A stretch of DNA of 64,000 nucleotides from UMGS1766 sp963597355 (lineage in GTDB: Bacteria > Bacillota > Clostridia > Oscillospirales > Oscillospiraceae): the NCBI GenBank assembly GCA_963597355.1, contig CAVBPR010000018.1, forward strand, positions 124,001 to 188,000, read 5' to 3'. The notes beneath the pieces were generated by a model that was given only the letters and a program-made list of their open reading frames with translations, ran no database searches and was not told the origin of the DNA. A program made the position numbers and the translations under genes. The stretch's first letter is position 1. Every line of letters begins with the position of its first letter. Shown in pieces: positions 58,802 to 64,000 of this stretch.

Positions 58802-58830
58802 GGGTGGATGATTTTGTGAATCGTCCACCC
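58802..58830 (+). other. Hairpin between rpmH and rnpA
   Basis: GGGTGGATGATT pairs with AATCGTCCACCC (one G-T) around TTGTG; there is no T-run after it. It could reduce or protect the message between the two genes, which are needed at very different levels. Confidence 0.65.
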
Positions 58831-58881
58831 TTGCGGAGCTTATAGGACTTTTTGTGTTGCAGCGAAAGGACTCGGTCAAAG

Positions 58882-59289
58882 ATGCAATATACTGTCACTC
58901 TGAAACTGAATCATGTCTTTCAGCGCCTGTATCGCAAGGGGACTCGCTCCGCCGTGCCAACGCTTGCGCTCTATTCCCGTAAAAATGGCCGCTCCTACAA
59001 CCGGTTGGGGTTGACCACCGGGGCAAAACTGGGGCATGCTGTTGTCCGCAACAAGCTGCGCCGCCGCCTGCGGGCGATTTATCGCCTGCACGAAGCCGAG
59101 CTGAAGTCTGGCTTTGACATCGTTGTGGTTTGTCGGGCCGGAGCAGTGACTGCCAGCTATCAGCGCCTGGAGCGGGATTTTTTGCGTCTTGCCCGAAGAA
59201 ACGGTCTGCTGCGGGAGGCGGAAAAAGCGAAGCCGGAGGAAGCGGATGCAGAGTGCAGCGGCGGAGAAAAGAGTGACGCTCTGTCATGA
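58882..59289 (+). CDS. rnpA: Ribonuclease P protein component
   Basis: The 135-residue basic protein helps the RNase P RNA cut tRNA precursors. It has the central RNR motif (HAVVRNKLRRRLRAIYR), the first strand FQRLYRKGTR and RKNGRSYNRLGLTTGAKLG. A short acidic C-terminal tail (EEADAECSGGEKSDA) is added. The ATG at 58882 is preferred to an in-frame start 30 bases earlier. It overlaps yidD by four bases (ATGA). Confidence 0.96.
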   Translation: MQYTVTLKLNHVFQRLYRKGTRSAVPTLALYSRKNGRSYNRLGLTTGAKLGHAVVRNKLRRRLRAIYRLHEAELKSGFDIVVVCRAGAVTASYQRLERDFLRLARRNGLLREAEKAKPEEADAECSGGEKSDALS

Positions 59290-59540
59290 AGCGAATTCTG
59301 CTGTTTCTCGTTGGATTCTACCGTAAGTATATCTCGCCCGGGACGCCACCGTCCTGTCGATTCATTCCGTCCTGTTCGGAGTACGCCTATCTGGCGATAG
59401 AACGGTTTGGAGCGGCAAGAGGGTCGCTTCTGGCGGCAAAACGACTGGCCAAGTGCCAGCCATTTCACCGGCAGAAAACCATTGAATATGATCCGGTTCC
59501 CGAGCCAGACCCCCCATCCATACGGAGGAGAAAATTATAA
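59286..59540 (+). CDS. yidD: Membrane protein insertion efficiency factor YidD
   Basis: The 84-residue protein has the YidD cysteine pattern PSCRFIPSCSEYA and the start ILLFLVGFYRKYISPG, an amphipathic helix that lies on the membrane. It aids YidC/Sec insertion. Both ends overlap neighbours: its ATG lies in the rnpA stop region and its stop shares a base with the yidC ATG (TAATG), so the three are translated in series. Confidence 0.95.
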   Translation: MKRILLFLVGFYRKYISPGTPPSCRFIPSCSEYAYLAIERFGAARGSLLAAKRLAKCQPFHRQKTIEYDPVPEPDPPSIRRRKL

Positions 59541-61069
59541 TGACACAAATTTTACAGGCAATCGGCTGGTTTTTGCTGAAAATCTACGAGTTTTTTGAAA
59601 CTGCCCACATTCCTGCAGCTTACGCATTGTCTCTGGTGGTGTTTACCATCCTGGTCAAGCTGGTCTTGTTCCCTCTGTCTTACAAGGGCAAGAAGAGCAT
59701 GATGAAGATGACGGCACTTCAGAGCAAGATGAAGGTGCTGGAGCAGCAGTATGCAAACAACCGGCAGAAATACCAGGAAGAAGTACAGAAACTCTATGAG
59801 CGGGAGAAGGTCAACCCCATGGGCGGCTGCCTGTGGTCCCTGTTGCCCCTGCCGATTCTGATGGGTCTGTACTACATCATCCGCATGCCCATGCGCTATA
59901 TGATGCGCATCCCTGCGGACGCTGTTTCCTCGGCAATTGATGCCGTGACCAACGCGGGCTACACCCTGTCGGCAAACACAGCCTATAAGGAAATCCAGCT
60001 GGCAGGCATGCTCAACAACAGCGATGTGCTGTCAGTTGTGCAGAATACCATCCCGGATTATGCGGATCGGCTGCACTACATCAACTTCAATCTGTTCGGC
60101 CTGGATCTGAGCCAGGTTCCGCACCTGAAGTTCTGGAGCTATTTCTCCGAGCTGGGTGTTTGGGGCGCCATTGGCCTGTTCCTGATTCCGCTGGCCGTTA
60201 CCGCTCTGAACTTCTGGTATACCCGCTTCAGCATGAAGACCAATGCGGCCATGACTGCACCGGAGGGCGAGAGCAAAAAGAAGAAAAAGAAGAACACCGA
60301 AGAGAAGAAGTCCTCTACCGAGCGTTCCAACCAGATGATGATGTGGATGATGCCCCTCATGTATCTGTGGTTTGGTTACTCCATGCCGGCCGGCATGTGC
60401 GTTTATATGGCAGTGAACGCTCTGTGCACGGTGGGTCAGGATGCAATCTGCACCAAGATGATGCGCAAGGAATTCCTGAAGATGCAGGAAGAGCAGCGCA
60501 TCCGTGACGAGCAGGAGAAGGCGGAACTGGCCGCCCGCAAGGCAGAGATTGCTGAGCGCCGCCGTCAGCAGGAAGAGGCCAACAAGGCAAACAAGGGCAA
60601 GAAGGGCAAAAAGAAGGTTGCCGCAAAGAAGCAGCCCTCCAACAAAAACGGCCGTATCGGCATTCGTACCTATGCTTTGGGCCGGGACTATGAGCCGGAT
60701 CGTTACGGCGGGGTAACAACTTACCGCGATCCCCAGGAGATTATTGACGAGCAGGCAATTGAAGAGGCCTACAGCAAGAAGCGCAGCCGCAAGCAGAAGG
60801 CAGTTGCCGAGGCACTTACCCAGGCAGAAGAGGCCGGCGATCTGGAAGCAGTAAAGAAGCTGGAAGAACAGCAGGCTGAGTTGGAGGCGCAGGAAGAAGC
60901 GGCAGAAGAGACGGCAGAAGCAGTGGAGACAAGCGAGGCTCAGGCAGAAACGGCAGAGCCGGCGGTTGCAGACGAAGCTGTCTTGCCGGAGGAGGCACCG
61001 AGTGCCGACGAGTTGTTCGATCAAATCAACAATGAGTTGAACGATGATGCGTCCTCAGAAGAAAATTGA
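59540..61069 (+). CDS. yidC: Membrane protein insertase YidC
   Basis: The 509-residue protein is a Gram-positive-type YidC: five membrane segments, no large external domain, and blocks FTILVKLVLFPLSYKGKKSM and VNPMGGCLWSLLPLPILMGLYYII. The groove position that is Arg in most relatives is Lys40. A cytoplasmic insert (SKKKKKKNTEEKKSSTE) and a very long charged tail (about residues 310-509, Lys- then Glu/Ala-rich) make it about 200 residues longer than SpoIIIJ. The tail may bind ribosomes. It lies between yidD and khpB. Confidence 0.93.
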   Translation: MTQILQAIGWFLLKIYEFFETAHIPAAYALSLVVFTILVKLVLFPLSYKGKKSMMKMTALQSKMKVLEQQYANNRQKYQEEVQKLYEREKVNPMGGCLWSLLPLPILMGLYYIIRMPMRYMMRIPADAVSSAIDAVTNAGYTLSANTAYKEIQLAGMLNNSDVLSVVQNTIPDYADRLHYINFNLFGLDLSQVPHLKFWSYFSELGVWGAIGLFLIPLAVTALNFWYTRFSMKTNAAMTAPEGESKKKKKKNTEEKKSSTERSNQMMMWMMPLMYLWFGYSMPAGMCVYMAVNALCTVGQDAICTKMMRKEFLKMQEEQRIRDEQEKAELAARKAEIAERRRQQEEANKANKGKKGKKKVAAKKQPSNKNGRIGIRTYALGRDYEPDRYGGVTTYRDPQEIIDEQAIEEAYSKKRSRKQKAVAEALTQAEEAGDLEAVKKLEEQQAELEAQEEAAEETAEAVETSEAQAETAEPAVADEAVLPEEAPSADELFDQINNELNDDASSEEN

Positions 61070-61092
61070 CAGAAAGGACGATCGTAACGACC

Positions 61093-61869
61093 ATGGAAAA
61101 GTATATTGAAGTAACCGGTAAGACGGAAGATGCTGCCATTGCGGCAGGTCTGAGCCAGCTGGGGTTGGATCGAGACGAAGTGTCCGTTGAGGTGCTGGAA
61201 CGCGCAAAGTCCGGATTTCTGGGCATTGGCAGCTGCCCTGCACGGGTGAAGCTGTCCTATCAGGTACCGGATGAGCCGGTGATGGAAGCTCCGGTGGAAG
61301 AAGTTACTGCCGCCGCAGAGGAAGTTCCTGCTGCAGAAGAGAGTCCTGCAGTGGAAGCCGTCGAGGCAAAGCCGGAGACTCCGGCTCCTGTTGCAGAGGA
61401 AAAACCCGCTGCAACCGGGGATAAGGCAGAGCAGATTTCTGCTTTCCTGACCGGTTTGATGGAACATCTGGAAAACGATGCACGCCCTGTGATCACCCTG
61501 AATGAGGACGGCAGCTATCAGGTAGAACTGGTTGGCAAAGAGCTGGGAGCACTGATTGGTCGCCGGGGTGAAACGCTGGATGCAATTCAGCAGCTGACCA
61601 ACTACAGCGTAAATCGCGGCCAGAACAAGCGGGTTCGGATTCATCTGGATGCGGAAAACTACCGTGCAAAGCGGGAAGAGACACTGGAGCGCCTGGCACG
61701 CAAGACGGCCGGCAAGGCGCTGAAGTATCATCGCAACATGACACTGGAACCGATGAATGCCTATGAGCGGCATGTAATTCACGCCGCACTGCAGGATTAC
61801 GACGGTGTGACCACTTACTCCACCGGAACGGAACCCAATCGTCGGGTTGTCGTTGCTGTGGAAAAATAA
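61093..61869 (+). CDS. khpB: RNA-binding protein KhpB (Jag)
   Basis: The 258-residue protein has a Jag_N domain (EKYIEVTGKTEDAAIAAGLSQL, FLGIGSCPARV), an Ala/Glu/Pro linker (about residues 60-120), a KH domain with LIGRRGETLDAIQQL (GxxG as GRRG) and an R3H domain (MNAYERHVIHAAL, RxxxH). It binds RNA, usually with KhpA, and affects division and wall growth. The ATG at 61093 is kept although the AAAGGACG site is rather far upstream. It is the last gene of the rpmH block. Confidence 0.93.
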   Translation: MEKYIEVTGKTEDAAIAAGLSQLGLDRDEVSVEVLERAKSGFLGIGSCPARVKLSYQVPDEPVMEAPVEEVTAAAEEVPAAEESPAVEAVEAKPETPAPVAEEKPAATGDKAEQISAFLTGLMEHLENDARPVITLNEDGSYQVELVGKELGALIGRRGETLDAIQQLTNYSVNRGQNKRVRIHLDAENYRAKREETLERLARKTAGKALKYHRNMTLEPMNAYERHVIHAALQDYDGVTTYSTGTEPNRRVVVAVEK

Positions 61870-61883
61870 TTCACATTTACCTG

Positions 61884-61923
61884 ACAGGGCCAGGGGCGGA
61901 GTGCCCTTGGCTCTGTTTTGTTT
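61884..61923 (+). terminator. Terminator of the rpmH-khpB operon
   Basis: ACAGGGCCAGGGGC pairs with GCCCTTGGCTCTGT (G-T pairs), followed by TTTGTTT. Confidence 0.8.
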
Positions 61924-61982
61924 CGTGCTTTCAACGCTGTATTTGCGAAAAAAGTCACCAAAACGCAGGATAGGAGCGATTT

Positions 61983-62435
61983 ATGAAAACAGTAACGATC
62001 TACACCGATGGTGCCTGCTCCGGAAACCCAGGTCCGGGAGGATGGGCAGCGATTTTGATGTTTGGGCCCCACAAGAAAGAGCTGTCCGGCGGAGAAGAAA
62101 ACACCACCAATAACCGCATGGAGCTGACGGCGGTCATTCGGGGACTGCAAATGTTGACAGAACCCTGTGTTGTGGAGCTTTATTCCGACTCCAAGTATGT
62201 GATCGATGCATTGGGAAAAGGATGGGCCAGAGGATGGCGGGAGCGCGGGTGGATCAAAAGCGACAAAAAACCGGCGTTGAATCCAGACCTGTGGGAACAG
62301 CTGCTTGCCCTTTGCGAGAAGCATGAAGTGCACCTTCATTGGGTGAAGGGACATGCCTCCAATCCCTATAACAATCGTTGCGATGAGTTGGCGGTTGCGG
62401 AATGGACAAAGCTGAGATATGGAAACCGGACATAA
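61983..62435 (+). CDS. rnhA: Ribonuclease HI
   Basis: The 150-residue enzyme cleaves RNA in RNA-DNA hybrids. It has YTDGACSGNPGPGGWAAIL (first Asp), TTNNRMELTAVIRGL (Glu), LYSDSKYVIDAL (second Asp), KGHASNPYNNRCDELA (His loop and last Asp) and the basic handle KGWARGWRERGW. All catalytic residues are present and the length is usual. It stands alone after the khpB terminator and has its own terminator. Confidence 0.96.
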   Translation: MKTVTIYTDGACSGNPGPGGWAAILMFGPHKKELSGGEENTTNNRMELTAVIRGLQMLTEPCVVELYSDSKYVIDALGKGWARGWRERGWIKSDKKPALNPDLWEQLLALCEKHEVHLHWVKGHASNPYNNRCDELAVAEWTKLRYGNRT

Positions 62436-62439
62436 AAAG

Positions 62440-62486
62440 AAGCAGCTTCTCATGCGCTTGTGCGCATGAGAAGCTGCTTTTGTTTT
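62440..62486 (+). terminator. Strong terminator between rnhA and ilvE
   Basis: AGCAGCTTCTCATGCGC pairs perfectly with GCGCATGAGAAGCTGCT around TTGT, followed by TTTGTTTT. It lies between convergent genes. Confidence 0.88.
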
Positions 62487-62500
62487 CCATTCGTTATGAA

Positions 62501-63574
62501 TCAGGCTTCAACTTTTACGGTCCAGCCCTTGGTGTCAGGAATCTTGCCCCACTGGATGCCAGTCAGTGTGTCGTAAAGCTTCTGAGTCAGAGGGCCGATC
62601 TTTCCGCCGGAGATGTAAGCCACATCGTCCTTCCACTTCAGCTCCTTGACGGGGGAGACAACAGCGGCAGTGCCGGTGCCGAATACTTCCTCCAGCTTGC
62701 CGTCCTTTGCGGCAGCCATGATGTCAGCAATGGCCAGCTTGCCTTCTACGACCTCGTAGCCCCAGTCCTTGCACAGCTCAATTACGCTGCGGCGGGTGAC
62801 ACCGGGAAGAACCGTGCCGACGCAGGCGGCAGTGTAGAGCTTTCCGTCAATCTTGAAGAAGATGTTCATTGCGCCGACTTCCTCGACGTACTTCTTCTCC
62901 ACGCCATCCAGCCACAGAACCTGAGCATAGCCCTGTTCTTCCGCCATTTCGCCGGCCTTGATGGAGGCAGCATAGTTGCCGCCGCACTTTGTGAAGCCGG
63001 TCAGACCGGGGGCTGCGCGGATGTACTGATCCTCTACGTAGATGCGCACAGGATCCAGACCCTCTGCATAGTAGGCGCCGGAAGGAGCGCAGATAATTGC
63101 GAAGGTATAGTTGTGAGAAGCATGAACGCCGAGACCCACATCAGTGGCAAACACATAAGGACGAATGTACAGGGAGGCACCGTCGGTATGGGGAACCCAG
63201 TCACGATCCACATTGACCAGCGCTTTTACCGCCTGAACAAAATCCTCAACTGGGATCTGAGGCACGCACATACGGTCACTGGAGTCCTGGCAGCGCTGGG
63301 CGTTGCAGTCCGGACGGAACAGCTGAATGTCGCCCTCTGCAGTGCGATAGGCCTTCAGACCTTCGAACAGCTCCTGTGCATAGTGGAACACCACGCAGGC
63401 GGGATCCAGTTGGAAGGGAGCATAAGGAACAATGCGGGCATCGTGCCAGCCTTCCCCCTTGGTGTAGTCCATCAGGAACATGTGGTCGGTGAAAATTTTG
63501 CCGAAGCCCAGCTTGGATTCGTCTGTGGGCTTTGCTTTCGGGTGTTTCGTCAGTTCGATCTTGATATCGAGCAT
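62501..63574 (-). CDS. ilvE: Branched-chain amino acid aminotransferase
   Basis: The 357-residue enzyme makes or breaks down leucine, isoleucine and valine with glutamate as partner. The PLP lysine is in FTKCGGNYAAS, and other family stretches are FHYAQELFEGLKAYR, SLYIRPYVFAT and FGTGTAAVVSPV. The length and the GxGxLH-less form fit the eukaryote-like BCAT group. The ATG at 63574 follows AAGGAGG; the frame is open to 63700 but crosses the promoter. It is transcribed alone. Confidence 0.96.
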   Translation of the reverse strand: MLDIKIELTKHPKAKPTDESKLGFGKIFTDHMFLMDYTKGEGWHDARIVPYAPFQLDPACVVFHYAQELFEGLKAYRTAEGDIQLFRPDCNAQRCQDSSDRMCVPQIPVEDFVQAVKALVNVDRDWVPHTDGASLYIRPYVFATDVGLGVHASHNYTFAIICAPSGAYYAEGLDPVRIYVEDQYIRAAPGLTGFTKCGGNYAASIKAGEMAEEQGYAQVLWLDGVEKKYVEEVGAMNIFFKIDGKLYTAACVGTVLPGVTRRSVIELCKDWGYEVVEGKLAIADIMAAAKDGKLEEVFGTGTAAVVSPVKELKWKDDVAYISGGKIGPLTQKLYDTLTGIQWGKIPDTKGWTVKVEA

Positions 63575-63625
63575 GGAAGGATGCCTCCTTGAATCATTTA
63601 TGAATGAATAAAAATGGATAAAGTC

Positions 63626-63653
63626 ATTATAGCACTCATTTCTACAACTGCAA
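63626..63653 (-). promoter_or_regulatory. Promoter of ilvE
   Basis: On the minus strand TTGCAG and TATAAT are 16 bases apart, with TGC before the -10 box. Confidence 0.65.
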
Positions 63654-63723
63654 CCCCTCGAACCGGGGAAAAATGAAAAAATAACCACTATTATTTTCAT
63701 GAGTGAAGCATTCGGGGGATGAC

Positions 63724-63752
63724 TTGCGTGAAATTATTACCTATATTATAAT
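63724..63752 (+). promoter_or_regulatory. Promoter of the lipid kinase gene
   Basis: TTGCGT and TATAAT are 17 bases apart, 40 bases before the start codon. Confidence 0.65.
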
Positions 63753-63792
63753 GATAAAGAAGGATAGTTTGACCATTACAGGAGGCGACAGA

Positions 63793-64000
63793 ATGAAAAA
63801 ACTGCTGTTTATCTATAATCCCCATGCAGGAAAGCAGCGAATTACCCGACAGCTGCATGACGTGATCTATTTGTTTGCGCAGGCAGGTTATGAAGTGACG
63901 GTACACCCGACGCTGTATCGCAGCGATGCCACCCAGATTGCGGCAAAGGCGGCTGGTGTTTACGACCATGTGGTGTGCTGCGGAGGCGACGGAACACTGA
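63793..64000 (+). CDS. DagK/YegS-like lipid kinase (partial)
   Basis: The first 69 codons are inside the window; the gene runs off the right edge. The start ATG follows ACAGGAGGCGAC. The visible part has LLFIYNPHAGKQ and VVCCGGDGTL, the NP-x-[AS]-G-K and GGDGT motifs of the diacylglycerol kinase catalytic domain. The protein should phosphorylate diacylglycerol or a related lipid. The rest of the domain cannot be seen, so the exact substrate is open. Confidence 0.88.
   Translation, partial: MKKLLFIYNPHAGKQRITRQLHDVIYLFAQAGYEVTVHPTLYRSDATQIAAKAAGVYDHVVCCGGDGTL

Noticed and set aside
1..64000. Mobile elements, prophage, tRNA or rRNA genes
   Set aside because: No transposase, integrase, terminal repeats, tRNA-like cloverleaf with GGTTCGA, or rRNA sequence was seen in any intergenic gap.

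Overview
The window looks like a core-chromosome segment of a low-GC-lineage Gram-positive anaerobe whose own GC content is moderately high, most likely a gut clostridium of the Oscillospiraceae/Ruminococcaceae type. Evidence for this is a V-type ATPase in the Enterococcus-like order, SepF/DivIVA division genes, an NiaR repressor, an archaeal-type Pth2, a TatD-linked radical SAM gene with an ECF S component, many TTG and GTG starts behind strong Shine-Dalgarno sites, and no outer-membrane genes. I saw no phage, insertion sequence, CRISPR array, rRNA or tRNA.

Layout. 1-4.7 kb (minus): response regulator, histidine kinase and the start of a membrane protein (probably HtrA-like), then murI, a DUF1934 gene and a short gene that resembles ArgS end domains. 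4.8-12.1 kb: a membrane-anchored AraC regulator diverges from a six-gene operon (GntP permease, a duplicated Csx3-like protein, a PpiC-like foldase, an alpha/beta hydrolase with no serine nucleophile, a small beta-barrel-like protein and a SnoaL-like protein). This is the least explained part of the window. 12.7-21.5 kb (minus): the nine-gene V-ATPase operon G-I-K-E-C-F-A-B-D, whose K subunit keeps the sodium ligands. 22-28.8 kb: MarR plus a small membrane protein, a diguanylate cyclase, secG, degV, an HD phosphohydrolase, the radical SAM/ECF pair, a metallo-beta-lactamase-fold hydrolase and pth2.

28.8-38.5 kb: trpS, a phosphodiesterase, coaX, mgtE behind an attenuator-like leader with an arginine-rich mini-ORF, a MATE exporter, a hydroxyacyl-CoA dehydrogenase, a VanY-type peptidase, a DEAD-box helicase and niaR. 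38.6-52.4 kb (plus): miaB-mutS-mutL-miaA, an HlyD-like adaptor, yggS, sepF, divIVA and ileS, i.e. tRNA A37 modification, mismatch repair and the division cluster. 52.4-64 kb: nadE, a G5/M23 endopeptidase, the NfeD/SPFH pair, an RlmL-like methyltransferase, the rpmH-rnpA-yidD-yidC-khpB block (without dnaA), rnhA, ilvE and the start of a lipid kinase gene.

Two NAD genes (niaR and nadE) lie in the window, and NiaR probably controls itself through an operator seen in its promoter. Long perfect hairpins without a U-tract recur between operon genes (gntP/next gene, atpF/atpA, ECF/radical SAM, rpmH/rnpA), which suggests segmental control of mRNA stability. Protein names rest on recognisable motifs and neighbourhood; no database search was possible.
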